From: Dehalococcoidia bacterium
GTDB lineage: Bacteria > Chloroflexota > Dehalococcoidia > Bin125
Length of the DNA stretch: 13,665 nucleotides
Assembly (NCBI GenBank): GCA_007571275.1
Contig: RKRS01000260.1
Span: forward strand, 1-13,665
Reading direction: 5' to 3'
Shown: one piece after another, positions 1-7,415 of the stretch
How positions within the stretch are numbered: the stretch's first letter is position 1
Layout of the letters: each line of letters starts with the position of its first letter
Translations under genes and position numbers: made by a program
Notes under the pieces: generated by a model
Databases searched by the model: none
Told to the model about the DNA's origin: nothing
Seen by the model: only the letters and a program-made list of their open reading frames with translations

Positions 1-563
1 ATGGCGATCACCTTGATGCCGAGCTTGCGTGCCTCGCGCACCGCGATGGCTTCCTGTCCGGGATCGATGATGAACACCACGTCGGGGAGCTTCCGGATGT
101 CCTTGATCCCGCCAAGAGCACGCTCCAGCTTGGCCCGCTCACGGCTATGGGACAGCATTTCCTTCTTGGTCAGCGCCTCGACGATCTTGGGGTCGTTGGC
201 CATTTCCTCAAGCTTCTTGAGGCGGTCGATACTCTGACGGACGGTCTGGAAATTGGTCAGCGTGCCGCCCAGCCAACGGTGATGGACATAGGACATGCCG
301 CAACGTTCGGCCTCTTCACGAACCGAGTCCTGCGCCTGCTTCTTGGTGCCGACGAACAGGATGTGCCCGCCGGCCACGATCAGGTCCCGAACCTGGGCAC
401 ACACGTCCCGGACCATTCTCACGGTCTGCTGGAGGTCGATGATATGAATCCCATTCCGTGCGCCGAAAATGTAAGGCTTCATCTTGGGATTCCAGCGACT
501 GGTCTGGTGTCCGAAGTGGACTCCGGCTTCCAGCAGGTCGCGCATTGAGATCGATGTCGTCAT
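1..563 (-). CDS. rpsB: 30S ribosomal protein S2, N-terminal part (cut by window edge)
   Basis: Structural protein of the small ribosomal subunit, part of the S1/S2 region near the mRNA exit. The minus-strand frame from 563 reads MTTSISMRDLLEAGVHFGHQ and continues with S2 hallmarks: RWNPKMKPYIFGARNGIHIIDL (in two pieces, about residues 23-44), FVGTKKQAQDSV, HHRWLGGTLTNF, LGGIKDIRKLPDVVFIIDP and QEAIAVREARKLGIKVIA before the edge. About 187 of the usual 230-270 residues are present. ATG 563 is chosen because it gives the normal S2 N-terminus and has a strong AGGAG site 6 bases upstream; the Met at residue 7 is internal. The following gene (often tsf) would lie outside the window. The gene diverges from the FmdB-like gene at 718. 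Recognition is secure. Confidence 0.97.
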   Translation of the reverse strand, partial: MTTSISMRDLLEAGVHFGHQTSRWNPKMKPYIFGARNGIHIIDLQQTVRMVRDVCAQVRDLIVAGGHILFVGTKKQAQDSVREEAERCGMSYVHHRWLGGTLTNFQTVRQSIDRLKKLEEMANDPKIVEALTKKEMLSHSRERAKLERALGGIKDIRKLPDVVFIIDPGQEAIAVREARKLGIKVIA

Positions 564-617
564 CCGGCTCCTCAGGTGGTCTCTCGCATCGTCACGTCAA
601 ACCCACCCCGCAGGCGG

Positions 618-655
618 GCATATGAAATGAGTATAGGGATATTGGGTATATGCGC
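618..655 (-). promoter_or_regulatory. Candidate promoter region for rpsB in the divergent intergenic spacer
   Basis: The 154-base gap between rpsB and the zinc-ribbon gene has one AT-rich island. On the minus strand it contains TATACT (635 to 630), a good -10 match, which would give rpsB a leader of about 60 bases. No convincing -35 hexamer lies at the right distance, and other TATA-like words are present in the island, so the exact start cannot be fixed. I saw no clear promoter for the plus-strand gene. Confidence 0.3.
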
Positions 656-717
656 ACCGAACCTGGCGTCGTGATAGCTTACGCAGTGTTGTCTGGAGTT
701 CTGCGCGGAGGAAGTAC

Positions 718-1017
718 GTGCCCCGCTACGTCTACGAATGTTTTGAGTGCGGCCACACGGTCGAGAAGCTGGAAGGATGGAGCGCTCCCGCACAGCAACC
801 CTGCACGGAGTGCGAGCACACGCTCCAACGAATTCCGAGCGCTCCCGCCATCGTCTTCAAGGGTTCCGGCTGGTACTCGACCGACAGCAAGAAGAGCAGC
901 TGGAAGTCGCGCCGCGACGAGGACCGCGATGGCGACGCTGGCGCCGAGTCCGAGGGCGAAGCATCCAGCAGCACTGATTCCGGTGAACGTGAGGCGTCGA
1001 CCGCCGCCGCTGATTAG
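718..1017 (+). CDS. FmdB-type zinc-ribbon protein
   Basis: Small 99-residue protein of the FmdB/regulatory zinc-ribbon family, whose cellular role is poorly defined (the name comes from a regulator of an amide-utilisation operon). The N-terminal 45 residues carry the family pattern: MPRYVYECFECGH with Cys8 and Cys11, then QPCTEC with Cys29 and Cys32, forming a two-knuckle zinc ribbon, followed by the usual IVFKGSGWYSTDS segment. The last 45 residues are a charged Arg/Asp/Glu/Ser-rich tail with little predicted structure, common in the family. The start is GTG 718, supported by the purine-rich GGAGGAAG at 707-714 and by the conserved N-terminus. dtd follows after 36 bases on the same strand, so the two may share a transcript. 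Family call is firm; function unknown. Confidence 0.88.
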   Translation: MPRYVYECFECGHTVEKLEGWSAPAQQPCTECEHTLQRIPSAPAIVFKGSGWYSTDSKKSSWKSRRDEDRDGDAGAESEGEASSSTDSGEREASTAAAD

Positions 1018-1053
1018 TCTCACGCTACCCTTCGCTCCGCCAGCAATTGTCCA

Positions 1054-1527
1054 ATGAGACTCGTGCTGCAGCGTGTGACTCGCGCTTCGGTGTCAGTCGA
1101 TGGCTCTGTCGTTGGCGAGATTGGGCATGGCCTGGTCGTCCTGGTTGGAGTTGCGGCGGGCGATACCGTCTCACAGGCTGACGCGCTGGCGCGCAAGGTC
1201 GCAGGGTTGCGCATCTTCGCCGACGTGGATGGCCGCTTCAACGAGAGTCTGCTTGACGTCGATGGCGCGGCGCTGGTGGTCAGCCAGTTCACCCTGCACG
1301 CGGATGTTCGCAAAGGACGCCGTCCCAGTTTCACTGGCGCTGCGCGACCGGAGATCGCGGAACCACTGGTCGACCATGTTGCGCAAACGCTGCGTGATCA
1401 AGGGATCAGCGTTGAGACGGGAATCTTTGGCGCGATGATGTCAGTTGATCTGGTCAACGACGGTCCATTCACCATCGTGATTGATTCGGCTGACCTGGAA
1501 CGTCCCCGGCGTGGACAGGCTGGTTAG
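1054..1527 (+). CDS. dtd: D-aminoacyl-tRNA deacylase
   Basis: Cytoplasmic proofreading enzyme that hydrolyses D-amino acids (and glycine) mischarged onto tRNA, working as a homodimer. The 157-residue product begins MRLVLQRVTRASVSVDG, typical for Dtd. It has both signature motifs: SQFTLHADVRKGRRPSF (about residues 77-93) and NDGPFTI (about 133-139), which carries the Gly-Pro pair that enforces chirality. Length matches the usual 145-155 plus a short basic C-terminal tail. ATG 1054 is the natural start by homology, although no clear Shine-Dalgarno sequence precedes it; it may depend on the zinc-ribbon gene 36 bases upstream. Its stop TAG (1525-1527) overlaps the stop of nadC from the other strand (TAA, 1526 to 1524), so the two genes converge with a 4-base overlap. 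Confidence 0.95.
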   Translation: MRLVLQRVTRASVSVDGSVVGEIGHGLVVLVGVAAGDTVSQADALARKVAGLRIFADVDGRFNESLLDVDGAALVVSQFTLHADVRKGRRPSFTGAARPEIAEPLVDHVAQTLRDQGISVETGIFGAMMSVDLVNDGPFTIVIDSADLERPRRGQAG

Positions 1528-2399
1528 CCGCGCCCAATTTCGAGCACGATGTCCATGGCGATATCGAGCGATGGCGCCGAATGGGTCAGCGCGCCGAGCG
1601 AGATGTAGTTGACCCCGGCCCGTGCGATCGCTGGAATCTGCTCGATGGTGATGCCGCCACTGGCCTCGGTTTTGGCGTGGTACACGCGAGCGACCTCGAC
1701 CGCGGGCGGTAGGTCGTCAATCGCGAAGTTGTCGAGCAACAGAGCGGAGGCGCCGGCATCGAGCGCTTCCCGCGCTTCCTGCAGATTGGTGACCTCCACC
1801 TCGACCCCTGTAGCCGGGCCCACATTGGCGATGGCTGCGGAGACCGCGTCGGCGAGCGTGCCCCCGGCCTGCCGCACGGCGGCGATGTGGTTGTCTTTGA
1901 TCAATACGCCAGCGGCCAGGGAGTCGCGGTGGTTGAGTCCGCCACCACAGCGCACCGCGTAACGCTCGGCTGGACGCAAGCCAGGCGTGGTTTTGCGTGT
2001 ATCAAGAATCCTGGTCCGCGAGCCAGCGGCGGCGACCGCTCGCGCGGTGAACGTCGCCGTGCCACTCAGTCGTTGCAACCAATTGAGCGCGGTGCGCTCG
2101 GCGCGAAGCAGTGGATCGAGCTGGCCGCCGACAACGGCAATCTGCTGGCCTGCCGAGACGCGGTCGCCATCGCTGACTTCAGGCAGGAAGCGTACATCGG
2201 GATCGAGCGCGACAAAGGCGGCGAGGGCGAAGTCGAGACCGCAGATGACGCCGTCATCCCGCGCGACCAGATGCGCGTTGCCCTGTCGCCAGTCGATCCA
2301 CTTGCTCAGGGAGCCGGTCGTGACATCGAGGTCGGCGCGATCCTCGGCGAGTGTGGTGTCGACGAGTCGCTGGACGATGGCGAGGTCAAGCGCTGTCAT
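1524..2399 (-). CDS. nadC: Nicotinate-nucleotide pyrophosphorylase (quinolinate phosphoribosyltransferase)
   Basis: Third step of de novo NAD synthesis: quinolinate plus PRPP gives nicotinate mononucleotide, CO2 and pyrophosphate. The 291-residue protein has the expected landmarks in order: ERTALNWLQRLSGTAT (from 101), DTRKTTPGLR (133-142), RCGGGLNHR (150-158), KDNH (168-171), EVEVTN, LLLDNF, EASGGI and a closing ISLGALTHS. These include the Arg, His and Lys residues known to bind quinolinate and PRPP in the family. Length is normal. The ATG at 2399 overlaps the nadB stop in an ATGA (2396-2399), indicating translational coupling in a nadA-nadB-nadC operon. The 3' end interlocks with dtd, leaving no room for an ordinary terminator between them. 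Confidence 0.97.
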   Translation of the reverse strand: MTALDLAIVQRLVDTTLAEDRADLDVTTGSLSKWIDWRQGNAHLVARDDGVICGLDFALAAFVALDPDVRFLPEVSDGDRVSAGQQIAVVGGQLDPLLRAERTALNWLQRLSGTATFTARAVAAAGSRTRILDTRKTTPGLRPAERYAVRCGGGLNHRDSLAAGVLIKDNHIAAVRQAGGTLADAVSAAIANVGPATGVEVEVTNLQEAREALDAGASALLLDNFAIDDLPPAVEVARVYHAKTEASGGITIEQIPAIARAGVNYISLGALTHSAPSLDIAMDIVLEIGRG

Positions 2400-3889
2400 T
2401 CGACCGCCATTTGCCAGAGGCTGTGCCGTTGCCAGGCACAGTCAGCGTCGGGGAAATCGAGTCGCAGGTGGGCTCCGCGTGTTTCTGTCCGTTGTAGCGC
2501 CGCTTCGGCGATCAATCGAGCTGTCAGTGTGGCGAGGGGCAGCGAAGGCTCTGCTGGTAGGTCGTCGGGTTCCCGCCATTCGTCGAAGCGATCGAGCGCC
2601 GTGCGCAGATCGCCGGCGGTCCGAGTGATGCCGACCAATTCGTTCATGGCGCGACGCAGGGTCTGCCAAGATGGCGCTGATCCCGACGGATAGGAGCGTA
2701 GTGACCGAACCTCGCCAGGTGGCGGCGCCGGGCGATCATCTCGTTGGATTGCTGTGACCACTCTGGTCGAGAAGACGGCGGCTTCAAGCAGCGAGTTGGA
2801 AGCGACGCGGTTTGCCCCGTGCGCCCCGGTCGAGGCGCACTCGCCCGCGGCATAGAGCCCGCGCACGGTGGTCCGTCCGTCGATGTCGGTATAGACGCCG
2901 CCCATGTGATAGTGCGCGGCTGGCGCGATCGGAATTGGGCCGGCGGTGATGTCGTGGCCACGCTCCAACGCGCCGCGATAGACGCCTGGAAAGCGCTGAC
3001 GCAGATAGGCGGCGTCTCGGTGTGAGATATCGAGCATGACGTGCTCGGTCCCGTCGCGGCGCATCGTCTCCGTGATGGCGCGTGCGACTACCGAGCGTGG
3101 CGCCAGTTCGGCGTCCGGGTGCGCACGCGTCATGAATCGATCGCCGGCGGCATCAAGCAGCACGGCTCCATCGCCGCGTAGCGCCTCGGAGATCAGGAAC
3201 GCGTTGCCGTCGCTTGCGAGCGCGGTGGGATGGAATTGCACGAACTCAACATCACGAACCACTGCGCCTGCGCGGAACGCCAATGCGACCCCATCACCGG
3301 TGGCATTCGCAGGATTGGTCGTCGTCTGATAGAGCGCGCCTGCGCCGCCGGTGGCGAGCACGACCGCGTCGGCCAGGATGGTCTCGCGCTGATCAGTGAC
3401 CACTCCGACGCAACGCCCTGCCTCTATCGCCAGGTCGGTCACGGCAAGCTCGGTGTGGACATCGACGTCCGCTTCGGACAGTCGGTCGACCAACGCGGAC
3501 TGGATGTGCAACCCGGTCTGATCGCCTCCCGCGTGCAGGACGCGAGCGGTTGAATGTGCGCCTTCCGTCGCCAGCGCCAGCTGTCCCTGTCCGTCACGGT
3601 CGAAGTCGACGCCGAGTTGGAGCAGCCGCTCGATGGCCGCTGGGCCGTCGGTCGTGAGCGTGCGTACCGCCTCGGGATCACAGAGACCGTCGCCCGCGCG
3701 GATCGTATCCCGCGCGTGTATCTGTGGATCGTCCAGCGCAGTAATCGCCGCGGCGATGCCGCCTTGCGCCCGTTGCGTGTTGGTCTGTTGCAACGGCGAT
3801 TTGCTAATCAGCGTGACGGCGGCGAACTCCGACGCCAACAGCGCGGCATTGATGCCGGCCAGTCCGCTGCCGATGACCAGCACTCGCAT
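2396..3889 (-). CDS. nadB: L-aspartate oxidase
   Basis: First step of de novo NAD synthesis: FAD-dependent oxidation of L-aspartate to iminoaspartate, which is handed to NadA. The 497-residue product starts MRVLVIGSGLAGINAALLAS, a Rossmann dinucleotide-binding fold for FAD. It continues with TNTQRAQGGIAAA, EGAHSTARVLHAGGDQTG, ATGGAGALYQTTTNP, FVQFHPTAL, SEALRGDGAVLLD, ELAPRSVVARAI and HYHMGGVYTD, then GLYAAGECASTGAHGANR and SNSLLEAAVF, the succinate dehydrogenase/aspartate oxidase signature set. The frame is open upstream to 4054, but those 55 extra codons overlap nadA and would precede the FAD-binding strand, so ATG 3889 is chosen; it lies 8 bases after the nadA stop. No strong Shine-Dalgarno site is visible, so translation may be coupled to nadA. 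Confidence 0.96.
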   Translation of the reverse strand: MRVLVIGSGLAGINAALLASEFAAVTLISKSPLQQTNTQRAQGGIAAAITALDDPQIHARDTIRAGDGLCDPEAVRTLTTDGPAAIERLLQLGVDFDRDGQGQLALATEGAHSTARVLHAGGDQTGLHIQSALVDRLSEADVDVHTELAVTDLAIEAGRCVGVVTDQRETILADAVVLATGGAGALYQTTTNPANATGDGVALAFRAGAVVRDVEFVQFHPTALASDGNAFLISEALRGDGAVLLDAAGDRFMTRAHPDAELAPRSVVARAITETMRRDGTEHVMLDISHRDAAYLRQRFPGVYRGALERGHDITAGPIPIAPAAHYHMGGVYTDIDGRTTVRGLYAAGECASTGAHGANRVASNSLLEAAVFSTRVVTAIQRDDRPAPPPGEVRSLRSYPSGSAPSWQTLRRAMNELVGITRTAGDLRTALDRFDEWREPDDLPAEPSLPLATLTARLIAEAALQRTETRGAHLRLDFPDADCAWQRHSLWQMAVE

Positions 3890-3897
3890 CGGCGGCG

Positions 3898-5115
3898 TCA
3901 GGTGATTGCCAACATGCGATCGAGCGCGACGCGGGCCCATCTGCGCGTCTCGTCGTCCACACTGATTGGGTTGACCACTCGACCTTCGACCAGTGACTCC
4001 GTGACCCAGGCCAGATAAGCGGGATGGATTCGGTACATCGTGGCGCAGGGGCAAATGACCGGGTCGAGGCAGAAGGCCGTCTTGCCCTCAGCTGCAACCT
4101 CATCGTTCAGACGGTGGACGAGGTTGATCTCGGTGCCCACAGCGTAGACGCCAGGCGGCCCGTTGCGAACGTAGTTGATGATGAACTCGGTTGAGCCATC
4201 AGCGTCGGCCGCATCGACGACTGGCTCGGGACACTCCGGGTGGACGACCACCCGCACGCCAGGGTGTTCCTCTCGGGCGCGCTCAATCTGCTCGACGCGG
4301 AAGCGGATGTGAACGGAGCAGTGTCCTTGCCAAAGCAAAATCTTGCTGTCCGTGATGCGCTCGGGCGTGAGACCGCCGAGCACCTTACGCGGAGCCCAGA
4401 CCGCGGTCTCGGTTCGGGGATCAATTCCCAGCCGCTTGCCAGTGTTGCGGCCCAGATGCTGGTCGGGGAAGAACAACACTTGATCGCCTTGCTCAAATGC
4501 CCACTCGAGCACTGCGGTCGCATTGGATGAGGTGCACACCGCCCCGCCGTTCTTGCCGACGAACGCCTTCAACGATGCCGCCGAGTTCATGTAGGTGATC
4601 GGAATCACGCGATCGGTGTCAACCACTTCACCCAGGTCCGCCCAGGCGTCGTAGACATCCTCTGGCTGAGCCATGTCTGCCATCGAGCAACCGGCGGCGA
4701 GATTGGGCAGCATGACGGTCTGCTCCGGTGTGGTCAGGATGTCGGCGCTTTCGGCCATGAAGTGGACGCCGCAGAAGACGATGTAATCAGCGTCGGAGTT
4801 CGCGGCCGCCTGCTGCGCGAGCTTGAAGGAGTCGCCGCGGAAGTCAGCGAACTCGATGATGTCGTCGCGCTGATAGTGGTGTCCCAGGATCAACAAGCGT
4901 TCCCCCAGCTTGGCGCGCGCCGCGCGGATTCGTTCGCGCAGCTCGTCGCTCGACAGGCGCAGGTACTCTTGGGGAATCTCTGGTTGCCAGTTGGCCAGGT
5001 GCGGCTCGGACGCAAGCGGGATCGTGGCGATGTCGGTCTCGCACGCTTCGTCAGGCAGATTAGGCGGCAGAATCTCGGGAACGAAATCAGTCTCGATAAC
5101 GATGGCTTCAGTCAT
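3898..5115 (-). CDS. nadA: Quinolinate synthase (4Fe-4S)
   Basis: Second step of de novo NAD synthesis: condenses iminoaspartate with dihydroxyacetone phosphate to quinolinate, using an oxygen-sensitive [4Fe-4S] cluster. The 405-residue protein contains LILGHHYQRDDIIEFAD (from 75), the HFMAESADIL stretch (118-127), AAGCSMADM with Cys143, SSNATAVLEWA (196-206), PDQHLGRNTG, HPECPEPV with Cys295, and DPVICPCATM with Cys355 and Cys357. Three cysteines, one per domain, hold the cluster in this family; the third here is one of the last two. About 65 residues precede the conserved core, longer than the minimal NadA. ATG 5115 has a weak GAGAG upstream. First gene of nadABC, with a palindromic operator candidate 22 bases before its start. 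Confidence 0.97.
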   Translation of the reverse strand: MTEAIVIETDFVPEILPPNLPDEACETDIATIPLASEPHLANWQPEIPQEYLRLSSDELRERIRAARAKLGERLLILGHHYQRDDIIEFADFRGDSFKLAQQAAANSDADYIVFCGVHFMAESADILTTPEQTVMLPNLAAGCSMADMAQPEDVYDAWADLGEVVDTDRVIPITYMNSAASLKAFVGKNGGAVCTSSNATAVLEWAFEQGDQVLFFPDQHLGRNTGKRLGIDPRTETAVWAPRKVLGGLTPERITDSKILLWQGHCSVHIRFRVEQIERAREEHPGVRVVVHPECPEPVVDAADADGSTEFIINYVRNGPPGVYAVGTEINLVHRLNDEVAAEGKTAFCLDPVICPCATMYRIHPAYLAWVTESLVEGRVVNPISVDDETRRWARVALDRMLAIT

Positions 5116-5137
5116 GCTTGGCTCTCAGACGGTTACT

Positions 5138-5156
5138 TAGTGTCAGACTGACACTA
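5138..5156. promoter_or_regulatory. Perfect 19-bp palindrome before nadA, likely NrtR operator
   Basis: The sequence TAGTGTCAGACTGACACTA is a perfect inverted repeat of two 9-base arms around a central A at 5147. It ends 22 bases upstream of the nadA ATG and lies between nadA and the NrtR-like gene. NrtR regulators of NAD genes are known to bind palindromic sites of this general size, and the nearest candidate regulator is encoded immediately upstream, so I infer this is its operator. Binding here would block initiation or early elongation of nadABC. The match to any published NrtR logo was not checked. Confidence 0.7.
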
Positions 5157-5173
5157 TCAATAAACAATAGTGT
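5151..5173. repeat. Second, overlapping inverted repeat sharing one arm with the palindrome
   Basis: ACACTAT at 5151-5157 (the right arm of the 19-bp palindrome plus one base) is matched by ATAGTGT at 5167-5173 after a 9-base AT-rich spacer. The region thus holds three half-sites, two in one orientation (TAGTGT starting at 5138 and 5168, 30 bases apart) and one opposed. This could be a cooperative accessory site for the same regulator, or chance in an AT-rich promoter region. Confidence 0.45.
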
Positions 5174-5192
5174 TGCAAATCAGGGCGCGGCT

Positions 5193-5198
5193 TGTCAA
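5193..5198 (-). promoter_or_regulatory. nadA: Candidate -35 element of the nadA promoter
   Basis: On the minus strand this is TTGACA, a perfect consensus -35, sitting upstream of the half-sites and the palindrome. At 17-bp spacing the -10 position is a poor match, and better TA-rich words (such as TATTGT, further downstream) are too far away. The promoter must lie about here, in the 137-base gap between the nrtR-like gene and nadA, but its -10 cannot be settled by eye. Confidence 0.35.
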
Positions 5199-5252
5199 GA
5201 GATGGTTAATCGATTCCGAGACCAGGACAGCCGGACCGCAAACGGCGGAGCC

Positions 5253-5927
5253 TCAGGAGCGATGGGCGAATCGATACAAGCGGGCCGGTCGATGGCGTCC
5301 GTCAGCGCGCAGCTCCGCTGTGGCGGCAATGAAACCGGTTGCCAGCAGACGACGGCGAAAGTTGCGCTTGTCGAGCGGTTGGCCCACGATCGCCTCATAG
5401 ACCTCCTGCAGTTCGCGCATCGTGAACGTCGTCGGCAGCAGCGAGTATGCCGCGTCGGTGTACTGCAGCTTGCTGATCAACCGAGCGCGCGCGACGTCGA
5501 TCACGCGGTTGTTGTCAAATGCCAATGGTGGGAGTTCGGACAGGTCCCACCAGGCCGGACGCCAGGCAGTTCGTCGCGCAAGCCGCGCCCGCGATGGATC
5601 GACGAGCGCGAACCAGCTCACGCCGACGCTGCCATCCCCTGACGCCGGGTCGAGGTCGCCGAACGTATAGAGCTGTTCGAGGAAGAGATCGGTGACGCCA
5701 GTCTCTTCCGCCAGCTTGCGCTCGGCGGCCTGTTCGAGTGTTTCACCGTGCAATAAGGCTCCGCCCGGGATCGCCCATTGCCCGTCAGCGGGCGGCGCCG
5801 ACCGCTCAATGAGCAGCACGCGCAGCGCTCCATCGATGACCGTAAAGATGACGACGAGCACAGCGACAGCCGGGCGTCGCGCCTCGGGCGATTCCATGGC
5901 GGGCGCCTGCGTCGTCTCGGTCGTCAT
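5253..5927 (-). CDS. nrtR: NrtR-like Nudix-domain transcriptional regulator of NAD metabolism
   Basis: The 224-residue protein has two parts. Residues about 20-150 form a Nudix fold with the box at Gly56-Val78: GX5E (Gly56 to Glu62), then RKLAEETGV instead of the canonical REUXEEXGU, so Lys71 replaces one metal-binding Glu. Residues about 160-222 form the C-terminal winged helix characteristic of NrtR: FTMRELQEVYEAIVGQPLDK, then NFRRRLLATG and HRPARLYRF. In studied members, ADP-ribose bound to the Nudix domain relieves DNA binding and so derepresses NAD genes; some members keep hydrolase activity and others have lost it. ATG 5927 begins 4 bases after the miaB stop, so the two genes are probably co-transcribed. 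nadABC follows on the same strand with a palindrome between, supporting the assignment. The precise family name is inference from architecture and context. Confidence 0.88.
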   Translation of the reverse strand: MTTETTQAPAMESPEARRPAVAVLVVIFTVIDGALRVLLIERSAPPADGQWAIPGGALLHGETLEQAAERKLAEETGVTDLFLEQLYTFGDLDPASGDGSVGVSWFALVDPSRARLARRTAWRPAWWDLSELPPLAFDNNRVIDVARARLISKLQYTDAAYSLLPTTFTMRELQEVYEAIVGQPLDKRNFRRRLLATGFIAATAELRADGRHRPARLYRFAHRS

Positions 5928-5931
5928 TGGT

Positions 5932-7272
5932 TTACGCCGGTTGTCCCTGCAGACTCCAGGCTCCGACGCGGGTCACGGATACGGTCAGCATGTCGCCGGC
6001 ACGGTATGTGCCGATCGGCGCGTCGAAGTGAACCAGCTTCATCGTTCGCGTCCGACCGGTATGGCGCTCCACGCCGTCGCGGTCTGACGGCTTGGTTGAC
6101 TCCAGCAACACCTCGACGTCGCTGAGCAGGTAGCGGTTATTGATCTGGAACGAGATGTCGCGCTGTAGCTCCTCGATCTGATGCAGCCGCTCCATCTTCA
6201 GCTCGTGTGGCACGTCGTCCGGCTGGTTGCGTTGCGCGTAGGTACCGGTCCGCGGGCTGTATGCCGCGACATGGACTTTGTCGAACCGTAGCTCTTCAAG
6301 CAGGTGGTAGGTGTCCTGGAAGTCCGCTTCCGATTCGCCGGGGAAGCCGACGATCACGTCGGTCGAAATGCTGACCTCGGACCAGAGCGAGCGGACCTTT
6401 TCGACGCGGTCGCGGAATTGGGCGACGCTGTAGCCGCGCCGCATGTTGGCCAGGACGTCGTCCGAGCCAGCCTGTACCGGCAGCGAGAACGCTTCGCAGA
6501 CCTTCGGTAACTCGGCCATGCCCTCGAGGATCCGGTCGGTCATATCGGGCGGATAGCTCGTCAGCTGTCGAATGCGATGCAGGTTGGGCAGATCATGGAT
6601 CTCACGCATCAGGTCTGACAGATCGGCGTGCTCGGTACTCGGATCGACCGCTGGCTGATCCTTGCCGTAAGCCTCAACGGTTTGGCCGAGCAGGGTGACC
6701 TCGCGTACGCCGCGTTGTGTGTGCGCCTCGATCTCGCGGGCGATCTCGTCGATTGGTCGTGAACGCTCACGACCGCGCCGCAGCGGGACGATGCAGTATG
6801 TACAAAACTTGTCACAGCCTTCGATCACGGGCACGAACGCGGTCGGTCGTGTTTCGTCGGGGAAGATTTCGGGCCAGAACTCGCCGCCGTCATCCTCAGG
6901 TTCGGGAATACCTGGCAGATCAAGCAGGCTAACGACCTGGTCGAATCGCTGCGGTTGCGCCCAAGTGTCGACGAAGGAAAAGCGGGTCGTGATCGGGTCA
7001 TCGCCACGAGCGGTGTGTGGGCCGACCATGCAGCCCATCACCGCAATGCGGAGGTTCGGGTTGGCGCGCTTGAGATGCTTGAGCGAACCGAGTTTGGCCT
7101 GCGCCTTGTCCTCGGCGTGTTGTCTCACCGCGCAGGTATTGAGCACAATCAGGTCGGCGTCGCGCGGCTGATCGGTGGGATCCATGCCCAGCCGTCGCAG
7201 GCCGGCGGCCAGTTTGGCGGAGTCGGCGGTGTTGACCTGGCAACCGACGGTCCAGATGTGATACTGGGGCAT
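5932..7272 (-). CDS. miaB: tRNA-2-methylthio-N6-dimethylallyladenosine synthase
   Basis: Radical-SAM methylthiotransferase that adds a 2-methylthio group to i6A37 of tRNAs reading UNN codons, using two [4Fe-4S] clusters. The 446-residue protein has the N-terminal UPF0004 domain with Cys11, Cys47 (LNTCAVR) and Cys81 (MGCMVG) for the auxiliary cluster. The radical-SAM motif CDKFCTYC (Cys153, Cys157, Cys160) is followed by IVPLRRGRERSRP, and a C-terminal TRAM domain begins at about residue 375. RGRERSRP after the motif and the overall pattern favour MiaB over its relatives MtaB and RimO. ATG 7272 gives the normal MPQYHIWTVGCQVN start, with a modest GAGACTGAG before it. The nrtR-like gene follows after 4 bases. 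A tRNA-Ser gene lies 40 bases upstream; as an ANN-codon reader it is not a MiaB substrate. Confidence 0.95.
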   Translation of the reverse strand: MPQYHIWTVGCQVNTADSAKLAAGLRRLGMDPTDQPRDADLIVLNTCAVRQHAEDKAQAKLGSLKHLKRANPNLRIAVMGCMVGPHTARGDDPITTRFSFVDTWAQPQRFDQVVSLLDLPGIPEPEDDGGEFWPEIFPDETRPTAFVPVIEGCDKFCTYCIVPLRRGRERSRPIDEIAREIEAHTQRGVREVTLLGQTVEAYGKDQPAVDPSTEHADLSDLMREIHDLPNLHRIRQLTSYPPDMTDRILEGMAELPKVCEAFSLPVQAGSDDVLANMRRGYSVAQFRDRVEKVRSLWSEVSISTDVIVGFPGESEADFQDTYHLLEELRFDKVHVAAYSPRTGTYAQRNQPDDVPHELKMERLHQIEELQRDISFQINNRYLLSDVEVLLESTKPSDRDGVERHTGRTRTMKLVHFDAPIGTYRAGDMLTVSVTRVGAWSLQGQPA

Positions 7273-7312
7273 CTCAGTCTCGCTCGGTCAGCCTGTGTCG
7301 AATCGCGTCACG

Positions 7313-7402
7313 TGGCGGAGGGTGAGGGATTCGAACCCTCGACGGAGTCTCCCCCGAACCCGCTTAGCAGGCGGGCGCACTAGGCCACTATGCGAACCCT
7401 CC
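7313..7402 (-). tRNA. tRNA-Ser, anticodon GCU
   Basis: A class II tRNA of 90 bases including an encoded CCA. Acceptor arms GGAGGGT (7402-7396) and ACCCTCC (7323-7317) pair perfectly; the discriminator is G (7316), as expected for serine tRNA, followed by CCA (7315-7313). The anticodon loop reads CTGCTAA between CCCGC and GCGGG, giving GCU, which decodes AGC and AGU. A long variable arm (TTCGGGGGAGACTCCGTC) precedes the T arm GAGGGTTCGAATCCCTC. All structural parts are intact. It lies just upstream of miaB on the same strand. Confidence 0.96.
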
Positions 7403-7409
7403 ATCTATG

Positions 7410-7415
7410 AGATTA
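7410..7415 (-). promoter_or_regulatory. Candidate -10 box of the tRNA-Ser gene
   Basis: TAATCT on the minus strand lies 7 bases before the first base of the mature tRNA, the usual position for a tRNA promoter -10 with a very short leader. No good -35 hexamer is seen 16-18 bases further up, so support is limited to position and the partial -10 match. Confidence 0.3.

Noticed and set aside
147..548. A 133-codon plus-strand open frame opposite rpsB.
   Set aside because: It is antisense to clear ribosomal protein S2 coding sequence and has no protein family character.
1887..2693. A 268-codon plus-strand open frame.
   Set aside because: It lies wholly antisense to the nadC/nadB junction; long antisense frames are common in GC-rich genes.
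3890..4054. N-terminal extension of nadB by 55 codons.
   Set aside because: It overlaps the conserved C-terminal coding region of nadA and precedes the FAD-binding strand that begins natural NadB proteins.
7313..7402. tRNA-Ser gene considered as an integration site for a mobile element.
   Set aside because: No duplicated tRNA 3' end, integrase or foreign-looking genes are present near it.
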